From Rariglobus hedericola (GTDB lineage Bacteria > Verrucomicrobiota > Verrucomicrobiia > Opitutales > Opitutaceae), in the NCBI RefSeq assembly GCF_007559335.1, contig NZ_VMBG01000001.1, forward strand, positions 1,984,001 to 2,048,000: a DNA stretch of 64,000 bases, in the 5' to 3' direction. Position numbers and translations under genes: made by a program. This document shows, in pieces, positions 38,881 to 50,056 of this stretch (the stretch's first letter is position 1; the number at the start of each line of letters is the position of its first letter). Under the pieces are notes generated by a model. The model made no database searches. It was not told where the DNA came from and was given only the letters and a program-made list of their open reading frames with translations.

Positions 38881-39144
38881 CGCGAAGGTTGGTCAGGGTC
38901 GAAACAGGGTCAGTGGGTCAACAGATTCAGCCGGACATTCCTAGATGTCGACTGACGTGTAACCCGTAGGGCGCACGCCCAACCTTGTAAAGGCATCGCT
39001 CAGCAGGCTTTGACAATCATCTCGTGTATTAGTCTCACTAACCTGCCCAAGAAGCCTGCATCCCGATGCACGATCACACACATCCTGATTTAAACAGGCA
39101 GGGCGCGTCGTGTTGCCTTCGTCCGGCAAGCGACGCGACGTGGT
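38881..39144 (-). other. Non-coding stretch before sdhC
   Basis: The 264 bases between the TPR gene stop and the sdhC start hold no supported gene. A GGGCG/CGCCC hairpin lies around 38970-38981. The sdhCAB promoter should be here, but I see no clear -35/-10 pair. Confidence 0.5.
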
Positions 39145-40872
39145 TCACGGCACACCCTGACGCGGGCCGTTTTTTATTTGGTTAAACAATTTGATATCTT
39201 CATCCAGCGTGAGTTGCGCGGCATTAATACCGGCGGCCCAACGCGCACTGTTCGCAGTATCACCCGCGCCAGCTAGAAGATAAGCCACCACCAATCGAAC
39301 GCGCTGGGGGTAAGATGCAACGGGCTGCGAAAGCCCCTGAATCATCTCCAAGGCCGCCGGCCTTGAGCCCAACTGATAGCTTCTCAACGCACGGGCCGCG
39401 ATCATCGCTGGCTCCGTCTTCAGGGTCTCATCGGTCAACCATTCACGGGTAGGAGCATCCACGGACCCCACCAGCACGCCCAACAAAGCCGTCCGTGCTT
39501 TCACGGACGACGCAGCCAACGGAGTGCGCGCCCAATTACGGTAATGCTCCAGTGCGGCATCTGCCTCACCCAGACTTTCCGCAACCGCTATTAAGTCGGC
39601 CCGCACAGTCTGGTCTTCAGGCTTCAACACCACAATACGCGCCAGCGTCACCTCCAGCTGTTCCATCCATGAAAACACATGGGCCAGACGCACCAGCACC
39701 TGAAGCGATCCGACGGATTTGCCCGCCGCATCGATTGCCCGCTGCCATGATTTGGCCTCGGCCTCGGCGGCGGCCGAACCGCCTTCCTGCCGGATATCTT
39801 GAGCGGCAAACGCATGATCGACCAAGCTCGGCGGCAACACGCCCCACGCCCCGGCCTCGAGTGTTTTTTTCAAGACCGGCCAATCCCTGGCGCTGGCGGC
39901 ACACTCCGCCCACACGCTCAAAATCACCGGATGGCTGCGCGTCGCCTCCGGCAGTGTTTCAATCCACGCCAAGGCAACCACGCCCCTCCCGTTCGCCTGC
40001 AACCAACGGCATAAATCCGCTGCATCCTGTGACGATGGATCCGGCTGTGCCTGCATGTGCTTCACGAGATCATCCAACCCGGCTCCGTTTTTCGCGGGCA
40101 GAACGGCCTGCGCCACCTCGGTAATCGTAACAGATAATCTGCCCGCTTCCATCAGGCGTAACAAAACCAGCGTGGCCTTGATCTGCATCGGGCCCGTGCG
40201 GGCGAGTTTTTCCAATTCCTGCCTGGCCGCGCCACGATCCTCGGCGCGGGCACTCAAGATATCGAGCGCAGCCAGATTGAACCGCGCACGCACGTTGGCC
40301 GGATCGCTTTGCACCAGATCGAGCAAAGCCGCCCTCAACGCCACCTTGTCGCCCTCGGCCAGCGCCAGCGCGGCGACATAACGCTTGTAGTCGATTTGAG
40401 TGCGCCCGGCGGAGGACACGCCTGCCACGGCCTCACGCACCGTCTTGAGATCGCCAAACTGTAACGCCGTGTTGGCCAGACCCAACCAGTTGGCATCATT
40501 GCCGGGTTCGCGCCTCGCGACTTCACGCCACTGGAAGAGTGCCTCGGGAGATTTTCCCAATGCATAAAAATCCGCCAGCAACCGCCTCGCTTGAAAATGA
40601 TCGGGGTGCAGCTGGACGACTTGCTCGTAGAGCAACTGGGCCTGTCGGTAATCCTTGGATGCGATCAACTCGCTTGCCCGACTCAGCGCTTTCTCGGTTC
40701 CGCGCTCCTGGAGCTTCGGCCATCCCCAAAAGACAGCTAGCAACACCAGTAATACAACGCCCCCCAGCAGTCCCAAACCCCACTGCCAAGTGCGGTCGCC
40801 CTCCTCCTGCATATGATCCGCCGCGTCCGGAAATCGGGACCAAGGCAAACGGGGCAAGCGAGGAAAACGCAT
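39145..40872 (-). CDS. TPR-containing single-pass membrane protein
   Basis: The 575-residue protein has a cytoplasmic N-terminus, one helix (LGLLGGVVLLVLLAVFWGW, about residues 33-51) and a large extracytoplasmic region of TPR-like repeats, for example KDYRQAQLLYEQVVQLHPDH, PEALFQWREVARREPGNDAN and LALAEGDKVALRAALLDLVQ. Such proteins scaffold complexes at the membrane. It diverges from a PEP-CTERM gene, and TPR proteins are often part of PEP-CTERM/exosortase loci, but no exosortase is in the window, so the link is only suggestive. Confidence 0.8.
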   Translation of the reverse strand: MRFPRLPRLPWSRFPDAADHMQEEGDRTWQWGLGLLGGVVLLVLLAVFWGWPKLQERGTEKALSRASELIASKDYRQAQLLYEQVVQLHPDHFQARRLLADFYALGKSPEALFQWREVARREPGNDANWLGLANTALQFGDLKTVREAVAGVSSAGRTQIDYKRYVAALALAEGDKVALRAALLDLVQSDPANVRARFNLAALDILSARAEDRGAARQELEKLARTGPMQIKATLVLLRLMEAGRLSVTITEVAQAVLPAKNGAGLDDLVKHMQAQPDPSSQDAADLCRWLQANGRGVVALAWIETLPEATRSHPVILSVWAECAASARDWPVLKKTLEAGAWGVLPPSLVDHAFAAQDIRQEGGSAAAEAEAKSWQRAIDAAGKSVGSLQVLVRLAHVFSWMEQLEVTLARIVVLKPEDQTVRADLIAVAESLGEADAALEHYRNWARTPLAASSVKARTALLGVLVGSVDAPTREWLTDETLKTEPAMIAARALRSYQLGSRPAALEMIQGLSQPVASYPQRVRLVVAYLLAGAGDTANSARWAAGINAAQLTLDEDIKLFNQIKNGPRQGVP

Positions 40873-41065
40873 GATATCAAAGACCTATGAGGGCACTTGA
40901 TCACTTCAATCACGATCTTGGAGTCGCATTTCAGGACTCAAACTCAAACCCTTGTTCCCGTAAAAAAATATAAATAACCCGCTCATTTTAAATCTCATAC
41001 AAAAGCAGCCCATCACTTTAAGGCCGTTGCCTGATTTTTATCTTCACCCTAACAACCCACCAATA

Positions 41066-41083
41066 CTAGGGTGTATTACCTAG
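41066..41083 (+). promoter_or_regulatory. Inverted repeat directly before the PEP-CTERM gene
   Basis: CTAGG at 41066-41070 and CCTAG at 41079-41083 form an inverted repeat with an 8-base centre, ending exactly at the ATG. It could be a regulator site of LuxR/NarL type or a small hairpin covering the ribosome entry site. The surrounding 211-bp gap has no other supported feature. Confidence 0.35.
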
Positions 41084-42193
41084 ATGAACCTTATGAAGCA
41101 TAACTATGACTTTGGATTTCTGCGCAGCTGCCGCGCAGGGATGCTGGTCTGTGGTGCACTGGGTGCTCTGTTGTCTTCAGTTCAAGGTCAGACGGCTGTC
41201 ACGGGCGTCACGTATGGAACCACCGTGGACAGCAGTAACTCGACAGCGGACAACATCCGTTATCTTAACACCTATACGCCAGTTGCTACGATCTCGACTG
41301 CGGCGGGCTCGTATAAATTCGATGGGCCACTGGCCGACAGCGTTTACATCCGCCGGAATACGAGCTCGGGCAATCCCAACAACTCCAGCGTTTTTTACCA
41401 GTATCAGAGCGATAGCAACGGGGTCACCAGCGTGTATTCCAAGGGCGACACCACCCCGACGCTGAGCGAAGTGATGTTGAGCAACGACCTTACCCAAGGC
41501 TTGCGCAACCCCTTCGCCAACGATGGCGGCACCGAGTCGCTCACCAGCAACATCGAGCGTATCGATTTTCGCTACAATGGCGGCTATACCGTGCAAGCGG
41601 GTGATTCGCTTGTATTCTTCGATTTGGAAAACGTCGGAAATTTCGGTGACGGTTTTCGCATCGCGGCGGTTACCTCATGGGGAACTTACAACGGCACCTC
41701 TGCCCCCACCGCTTACGCCAATTCAGGACTGCTGATCGACCCCGATTCTTACGGCTCACCGGTCGCCACGCCCTTGGGCGGCAATGCCAGTTACGTCCGT
41801 TCCACCACCACCAACGGTGACAATATCTCCAGCAATCAGTCCGTCACCTTTCTCGACTCCAACACCGGCAGCGCAAACAGCAGCGACCTTTACCTGGTTG
41901 GTATCATGATCACTTTTGCTGATCTCGGCATCGCTCCAGGCACGGTCATTCAGGGCTTCTCCTTGATGGCGGGCGATGTCGCCGCGACCACTTCGGGCAG
42001 CCTGCTCAACTGGAACAACTCCAGTGTTTATAAAACCGACACCGATGCCACCACTTGGGGCAACGTGGACTTCATGGGCTTTGGCGGACAGATTTCCCGC
42101 CCCGTGCCGGAGCCGGCCACCTATGGAGTCATTTTCATGAGTCTGTGCACCGGCGGATTTCTGCTGCGCCGCCGTCATTTCGCCCGCCGTTAA
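41084..42193 (+). CDS. PEP-CTERM sorting-domain protein
   Basis: The 369-residue protein has a signal peptide (CRAGMLVCGALGALLSSVQG) with cleavage near residue 35. The body is beta-rich with many Ser, Thr, Asn and Gly residues and no cysteine in the mature part. The C-terminus is a complete PEP-CTERM signal: VPEPATYGVIFMSLCTGGF, a short helix, and the basic end LLRRRHFARR. Exosortase would cut it and pass it to the surface or an extracellular matrix. Its body is not a known enzyme. It is likely a surface or biofilm-matrix protein. Confidence 0.9.
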   Translation: MNLMKHNYDFGFLRSCRAGMLVCGALGALLSSVQGQTAVTGVTYGTTVDSSNSTADNIRYLNTYTPVATISTAAGSYKFDGPLADSVYIRRNTSSGNPNNSSVFYQYQSDSNGVTSVYSKGDTTPTLSEVMLSNDLTQGLRNPFANDGGTESLTSNIERIDFRYNGGYTVQAGDSLVFFDLENVGNFGDGFRIAAVTSWGTYNGTSAPTAYANSGLLIDPDSYGSPVATPLGGNASYVRSTTTNGDNISSNQSVTFLDSNTGSANSSDLYLVGIMITFADLGIAPGTVIQGFSLMAGDVAATTSGSLLNWNNSSVYKTDTDATTWGNVDFMGFGGQISRPVPEPATYGVIFMSLCTGGFLLRRRHFARR

Positions 42194-42205
42194 GCGGGAA
42201 CGAAA

Positions 42206-43462
42206 TCAACGGGCCAGCGGCTTCAGCAGTGCGAATTTCCCACTCGCGGCCGGAGCGATGAACCGGCGGCGAAACGCCACCACACGCGAGCCTGCCCCGA
42301 GGACGGCGGCCAACGCAGATTCCACCGAAGCGGGCGCGACTGCATCGGCCACGTAATGGAAATCCCAGCGGTTTTCCGACGTCTGGATCAGGCTATAATG
42401 CCAGCAGGCGAAATCTGCCGGCAGCGCTGCATCGATCTCGGACGGCGATACCAACGAGCCATCGGGACGGAAATAAAGTCCGCCTTCACGACCTAGCAAT
42501 CGATACCCCGTCGGCGTGCGGCGAACGATGTCGCCCGTATGATAACGTAACAGCGGCATCGCCTCGCGGTCGCGCGTGGTCACAAAAATCTGAAACACAT
42601 CGGGCAGATCCCGGAAGGGCGCGAGCTCGACAAACACGTTCTCGTCGATGACGCGAGAGTCGTCCTTGAACGCCTCGCCAATAAAAATGTAACCCGCCTC
42701 GGTCGATCCATAGAGATCGACCTGCGGGGCGGGAAACGCCTCGGCGATCCGCTTTGCATGCTGAACACTCGCCTTGCCGTAAGTGAGGATGACGACCTTG
42801 ACGCTCGGGACCTTGACTCCGCGCTTTTGCACGGCTCTCGCCAGCAGCGAAAGGTAAACCGGCTCGCCCTCGATCACCTCGGGCTGCACCGCTTGAACCT
42901 CGGTCACGATGCGATCCCATTCGCTTTCAGGAAACACGAACGGATCGCTCGTCAGATTGAGATACACCGTGCCGTCGAAATACCGGTGCGGGAACGGCTG
43001 ATCCTCGTAAGGACAGATGTTGCTGGAGCAACCCACCGGCGCGAGAACGCACTTGCGATAGGGTCGATCCGCATAAGCCGCGAGCAACGCATGCGCCCGA
43101 TAAGCCCGGGCGGTCTGTGAGTTCCACCAGCCGTCCTCCATGATGACGGTCATCGGCGACTGCGTGGTGCCGCCGGTCGACTCGTATTCAAACTTCCGTG
43201 ACGCGAGACCGCGTTCGATCACCGCGTAATCGTCAAAAAATGCCTGATGCCCGCGCTCGACGATCTCCTTCTTGGAGAGAGCGGGAATCTCGCGATAGCA
43301 ACCCCATTGAAGAGGCTCGGAGTGCAGAGGAAAGCGTTGCGTGTAGAGCGGGCTGCGCTCGTAGATCTTGCGGATCTCCGACTCTAGGGAAACAGGCAAC
43401 CGACCATCGGTGACGGTCTCCAAAAGGTCGGGGTGATTGGCAAACGTGGGCGCGGACTGCAT
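42206..43462 (-). CDS. PaaK-like adenylate-forming enzyme
   Basis: The 418-residue protein resembles phenylacetate-CoA ligases and CapK proteins. FEYESTGGTTQSPMTVIM is the P-loop-like Thr/Ser/Gly motif, VDLYGSTEAGYIF is the A5-type motif, and LLRYHTGDIVRR is the A7/A8 region with the nucleotide-binding aspartate. It would activate a carboxylic acid with ATP. It is shorter than PaaK (about 430-440), and the lid domain is divergent, so the CoA step is uncertain. It does not form an operon with its neighbours. Confidence 0.78.
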   Translation of the reverse strand: MQSAPTFANHPDLLETVTDGRLPVSLESEIRKIYERSPLYTQRFPLHSEPLQWGCYREIPALSKKEIVERGHQAFFDDYAVIERGLASRKFEYESTGGTTQSPMTVIMEDGWWNSQTARAYRAHALLAAYADRPYRKCVLAPVGCSSNICPYEDQPFPHRYFDGTVYLNLTSDPFVFPESEWDRIVTEVQAVQPEVIEGEPVYLSLLARAVQKRGVKVPSVKVVILTYGKASVQHAKRIAEAFPAPQVDLYGSTEAGYIFIGEAFKDDSRVIDENVFVELAPFRDLPDVFQIFVTTRDREAMPLLRYHTGDIVRRTPTGYRLLGREGGLYFRPDGSLVSPSEIDAALPADFACWHYSLIQTSENRWDFHYVADAVAPASVESALAAVLGAGSRVVAFRRRFIAPAASGKFALLKPLAR

Positions 43463-43528
43463 GTCAGGAAGAGCGCAGGCTATCCCTCGTCACAAGCCTG
43501 TCAAATGCCGCAGGCCGATGGTTGGCAC

Positions 43529-44104
43529 TTACCGGCCGGCCTTCATTTCCGCCCACACGGGAGCGAATAACAGCAAGGCGTTTAAGACCAGTGAATGCGT
43601 GATGCGGCCTGACCGGGCCCAGGCGTATGCTTCGTCCACAGGTAAAGTCGTCACCTCGATTTCCTCATCCGCATCCCACTCCTGCTCAGTGGTGCGCACG
43701 CAGCCCTCCACCAATACGAGATGGCAGCGATTGTTCAGAATCGCAGGATTGGGATTCACCGAGCCCAATAACCGCGAGGACTTCCCTACGTATCCGGTCT
43801 CCTCCTGCAGCTCTCGCACGCCGGCCACGACCGGATCTTCTCCCTTATCGATCACACCACCCGGAATTTCCCAGGAAAAATCATTCGTGCCGTAGCGGAA
43901 CTGATTAACAAAAACGAGATGCCCGTCCGGTGTCAGCGCGAGCACATTGACCCAATCCGGTGCATCGATGACCACGAACTCGCGTTGCGTGCCGCGCACC
44001 GGATGGCGGAATTCGACGCCACGCACATCAAAAATGCGAGTGGCCGCGAGCGAACGACTGGCCCCTTTTTCCCAACGAGACGGCGATCCTGATGAATGAT
44101 TCAT
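43529..44104 (-). CDS. NUDIX hydrolase, ADP-ribose pyrophosphatase-like
   Basis: The ATG at 44104 gives 191 residues. The Nudix box GGVIDKGEDPVVAGVRELQEET is intact (Gx5Ex7REUxEExGU). The upstream LVFVNQFRYGTNDFSWEIPG is typical of the ADP-ribose/NDP-sugar pyrophosphatase group. It cleaves nucleoside diphosphate compounds into mononucleotides. The start codon region overlaps the terminator of the upstream LysM gene, so it likely has its own promoter or reads through. Confidence 0.9.
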   Translation of the reverse strand: MNHSSGSPSRWEKGASRSLAATRIFDVRGVEFRHPVRGTQREFVVIDAPDWVNVLALTPDGHLVFVNQFRYGTNDFSWEIPGGVIDKGEDPVVAGVRELQEETGYVGKSSRLLGSVNPNPAILNNRCHLVLVEGCVRTTEQEWDADEEIEVTTLPVDEAYAWARSGRITHSLVLNALLLFAPVWAEMKAGR

Positions 44105-44108
44105 GGGC

Positions 44109-44141
44109 AAAAAAAACCTCCCGGCCTTGCGGGGCGGGAGG
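44109..44141 (-). terminator. Terminator of the LysM gene, overlapping the NUDIX start
   Basis: CCTCCCG at 44117-44123 pairs with CGGGAGG at 44135-44141, and the minus strand then runs into eight T residues. It stops the LysM transcript 24 bases after its stop, but the T tract reaches to within 5 bases of the NUDIX ATG. Confidence 0.85.
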
Positions 44142-44164
44142 TCGGAAATTTCGGAGGGCCGAAA

Positions 44165-44683
44165 TTACTTTTTGGCGGGCAGCTTGATCTTCTGACCGAC
44201 CTTGAGCTTTCCAGCGTCAACACCGGGATTCACAGCCTGCACATCGGCGAGGGTCGCACCTTGGGCGCGAGCGATCTTGGCGAAGGTGTCACCCGATTTG
44301 ATGATGTATTCATCGGCACCGGCGACCACCGGACCGGCGGCAGCTTTGCCAGGGGCGGCCTTGGTAACCTTGGCTTCCTGAACCTTGGTGATCTCACCAC
44401 GGATGTTGCCCAACTCTTGAGCGACCTGCTGGAAAGCGGACTGGGTGTCAGTCGCGAGCTTGTTGATGTTGCCGGAAGCCTTGTCGGCGGAGGCGGCGGC
44501 ATTGCGGGCCTGGCCTTCAGCTTCGTCGATCTTGAGGCTCAGAGGTTCGACTTGGGCGGAAATTTCCTTTTTGGCCGAGGAGATCTTGGCCAGAGCCACG
44601 CCGGAAAGCACGAGGGCAAGAACGCCGACGATTACGCCAGCGACCGGCAGATAGCTGTTATTCTCACGAGAGATGGTATCCAT
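44165..44683 (-). CDS. Membrane-anchored LysM protein with coiled coil
   Basis: The 172-residue protein has an N-terminal membrane helix (LPVAGVIVGVLALVLSGVAL, about residues 12-31) and a coiled-coil-like stretch (residues 38-105, many Ala, Glu, Gln and Lys). The C-terminal LysM domain (about 124-170) reads YIIKSGDTFAKIARAQGATL and ends KVGQKIKLPAKK. LysM binds peptidoglycan, so the protein probably links the inner membrane and the cell wall, with the coiled coil as a spacer or oligomer. Its terminator is 24 bases downstream. Confidence 0.88.
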   Translation of the reverse strand: MDTISRENNSYLPVAGVIVGVLALVLSGVALAKISSAKKEISAQVEPLSLKIDEAEGQARNAAASADKASGNINKLATDTQSAFQQVAQELGNIRGEITKVQEAKVTKAAPGKAAAGPVVAGADEYIIKSGDTFAKIARAQGATLADVQAVNPGVDAGKLKVGQKIKLPAKK

Positions 44684-44789
44684 TTAGATAAAGAAGATTG
44701 AACGGTGAGCGTTAGGTGAAAAAAAAGCCTAAGCAAGCAGAGATTGGGTCAACTTGTTCAGACCAACATCATATAGCCCAGAGTTTACG

Positions 44790-44821
44790 TTGACAGGTCG
44801 TCTTTTACAGGGCCCTTATCT
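44790..44821 (+). promoter_or_regulatory. Candidate sigma-70 promoter of tRNA-Pro
   Basis: TTGACA, a consensus -35 box, is at 44790-44795, 33 bases before the tRNA. Weak -10 candidates CCTTAT (44814-44819) or TTATCT (44816-44821) are 18-20 bases away. The -35 is good, the -10 poor. Confidence 0.4.
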
Positions 44822-44828
44822 GCCCCCT

Positions 44829-44905
44829 CGGGGTGTAGCTTAGCCTGGTAGAGCGCCTGGTTTGGGACCAGGAGGTCGTAGGTTCGAATCCTATCGCCCC
44901 GACCA
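44829..44905 (+). tRNA. tRNA-Pro (anticodon UGG)
   Basis: A 7-bp acceptor stem (CGGGGTG with CGCCCCG, one G-U), a D arm, anticodon stem CCTGG/CCAGG with loop TTTGGGA (anticodon TGG at 44863-44865), and a T arm with GGTTCGAATC are all present, with an encoded CCA at 44903-44905. It reads CCA and probably other proline codons by wobble. Confidence 0.96.
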
Positions 44906-44913
44906 TTTCCCAC

Positions 44914-44943
44914 AAAAAAGCCCGCCATTTGGCGGGCTTTTTT
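44914..44943. terminator. Bidirectional terminator between tRNA-Pro and the YfgM-like gene
   Basis: GCCCGCC and GGCGGGC form a 7-bp perfect stem with a 4-base loop, flanked by AAAAAA and TTTTTT. It serves the tRNA on the plus strand and the YfgM-like gene on the minus strand. Confidence 0.9.
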
Positions 44944-44965
44944 GCGAATAGAGGGCCAAGCAAGA

Positions 44966-45697
44966 TCACTTAAAGCTAATCGAAGGAACGCTTTCCGTAG
45001 ATTTAACTGAAGCCGAATCTGTCGCGGCAGGCAGAGACGTGCGCAGCATGGAAGCGCGATCAGCCCACTGGCCTTCGGGATCGATCACCGTAACCTGTTC
45101 GATCAAACGAACGGCTTCAGCCGTGTTGCCTGTAACGGCAGCCATGGAAGCGAGATGGTAGGTCGCTTCGGAACGGATGACTTTCCCGAACGAGAGATCG
45201 GCCGAGATTTGCTTCAAGGCGGCTTCGCCATCGGCGTTCGCACCGGTCTGCACGGCGGCAATCGCCGAGCCAAGCCGGGCGCGCTGGCCAAATGTATCGG
45301 ATTTCAGGATACCAGCGGCCTTGTCGTAGGCGGAGCGGGCATCGGCAAAGTTGCCGGCGGCATACGCCTGGTCGGCGAGGCGGAGTTGGGCGAGCCCGCC
45401 AAGGATATGGTCACCATGCGAGGCGACGAAGGACTTGAGCTGATCGTCGGTGGTCGCAGCCGCGTAATCGGCGGCCACAGCCTTCTCTTGACGCGCGTGG
45501 ATGACCTCATAAGCGCCCTTGCCGAGAATCACGACCAGCACGAGTGCGCACGCAGCCAGAACGGAGCGGGAGTTTTTGCTCCAGAAGATGCGCAGGCGGT
45601 CTTCAAACGTGGGAGCCAGGTAGTTTTCATCGATCGAAACGAGATTGCGGTCATCGCCGGAGGAAGGGGAAGAGGCGTGCTGGGGGTGCGTGGACAT
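44966..45697 (-). CDS. YfgM-like TPR membrane protein
   Basis: The 243-residue protein has a cytoplasmic N-terminus with a NYLAPTFEDRLRIFWSKNSR segment, one membrane helix (SVLAACALVLVVILGKGAY, about residues 44-62), and a periplasmic TPR-like region (GGLAQLRLADQAYAAGNFAD, GEAALKQISADL). This is the layout of YfgM, an ancillary subunit at the SecYEG translocon. It may help in folding exported proteins. The family is inferred from the layout more than from identity. Confidence 0.78.
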   Translation of the reverse strand: MSTHPQHASSPSSGDDRNLVSIDENYLAPTFEDRLRIFWSKNSRSVLAACALVLVVILGKGAYEVIHARQEKAVAADYAAATTDDQLKSFVASHGDHILGGLAQLRLADQAYAAGNFADARSAYDKAAGILKSDTFGQRARLGSAIAAVQTGANADGEAALKQISADLSFGKVIRSEATYHLASMAAVTGNTAEAVRLIEQVTVIDPEGQWADRASMLRTSLPAATDSASVKSTESVPSISFK

Positions 45698-45789
45698 GTC
45701 TTAAAATTGAATGAACCGTGACCGAAACACATCGGCCGGATGGCGTAAAGGCGGGATTCTCCCCTGCCCCCCTGCAATACCGCGGAAAC

Positions 45790-46653
45790 TCAGTCGAACA
45801 CGACCGTCTTGTTTCCGTAAACGAGCACGCGGCTTTCGAGATGCCACCGCACCGCCTGGGCGAGCACGATTTTTTCGAGATCTCGACCTTTGCGCACAAG
45901 ATCTTCGACGCCGTGACGATGGGTCACCCGCGTCACGTCCTGCTGAATGATCGGACCGTCATCGAGCACGGCGGTCGCATAGTGCGCGGTGGCTCCAATG
46001 AGTTTCACGCCTCGCTCGGCCGCTTGGTGATAGGGCTTTCCGCCGGCAAACGCGGGCAGGAATGAGTGATGAATATTGATCACCGAGCGTGAAAATTCCT
46101 TCAAGAAATCGTCCGACAACACCTGCATGTAACGCGCAAGGATCACCAGCTCGACATCCAGCGAGCGCAACAAGGCGAGTTGCGCAGCCTCTGACTCCGC
46201 CTTCGTCGCCGCAGTGACGGGAATATGGTGAAACGGAATTCCGTAGCCTTGAGCAATGGATTCGAGCTCCCGGTGATTGGAAATAATGGCGACCACGTCA
46301 CAGGTGTATTCGCCCGATTTCCAACGGAGCACGAGGTCGTGCAAACAGTGATCAAACTTGGAAACAAAGATCGCCACACGAGGGCGATGAATCGACGAGA
46401 TCACGCGGGCCTGCATGCCGATGGACGCGGCAAACGCATAGAACGCCACCGTGTCGGCCGAAGCAGCGCCCTCTGACGGAACCCATTCAATACGCTGAAA
46501 AAAAACACCGGAGACCATATCCCGATGCTGGTCTGCGTGGATGATGTTGCCTCCCTGTTCAAAAATCCAGCCGGCCACACGCGCCACCAAGCCCGGCCGG
46601 TCAGGGCCGTGCAACAAGGCGACTAACATGGGCGCGGTGGTGGCGGACGACAT
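45790..46653 (-). CDS. purU: Formyltetrahydrofolate deformylase
   Basis: The 287-residue protein has an N-terminal ACT domain (LVALLHGPDRPGLVARVAGW) and a formyltransferase-fold catalytic domain. SVINIHHSFLPAFAGGKPYH and AHYATAVLDDGPIIQQDV hold the catalytic Asn, His and Asp residues. It releases formate from 10-formyl-THF, balancing the one-carbon pool. It starts 15 bases after carB on the same strand, so both are probably transcribed together. Confidence 0.95.
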   Translation of the reverse strand: MSSATTAPMLVALLHGPDRPGLVARVAGWIFEQGGNIIHADQHRDMVSGVFFQRIEWVPSEGAASADTVAFYAFAASIGMQARVISSIHRPRVAIFVSKFDHCLHDLVLRWKSGEYTCDVVAIISNHRELESIAQGYGIPFHHIPVTAATKAESEAAQLALLRSLDVELVILARYMQVLSDDFLKEFSRSVINIHHSFLPAFAGGKPYHQAAERGVKLIGATAHYATAVLDDGPIIQQDVTRVTHRHGVEDLVRKGRDLEKIVLAQAVRWHLESRVLVYGNKTVVFD

Positions 46654-46668
46654 CGAGACGACGAACCG

Positions 46669-49914
<3,246 letters not shown>

Positions 49915-50013
49915 GGACGTGAGTGCTTGCGAGGTTGGGACGCACCTGCGGCGGGGCAAGCGGAAAGGCGGGAAGTTCCCACCAAGTCACATGACTGTAA
50001 ATTAGCCCTATGG

Positions 50014-50043
50014 AAAAAGGGTGCCATCCAGGCAGGCCACCCC
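50014..50043 (-). terminator. Terminator of the response-regulator gene
   Basis: On the minus strand GGGTG (50039-50043) and CACCC (50019-50023) form the base stem of an imperfect hairpin, followed by TTTTT (the A run at 50014-50018). It lies just after the regulator stop. Confidence 0.65.
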
Positions 50044-50056
50044 GGATACCTAAGCC

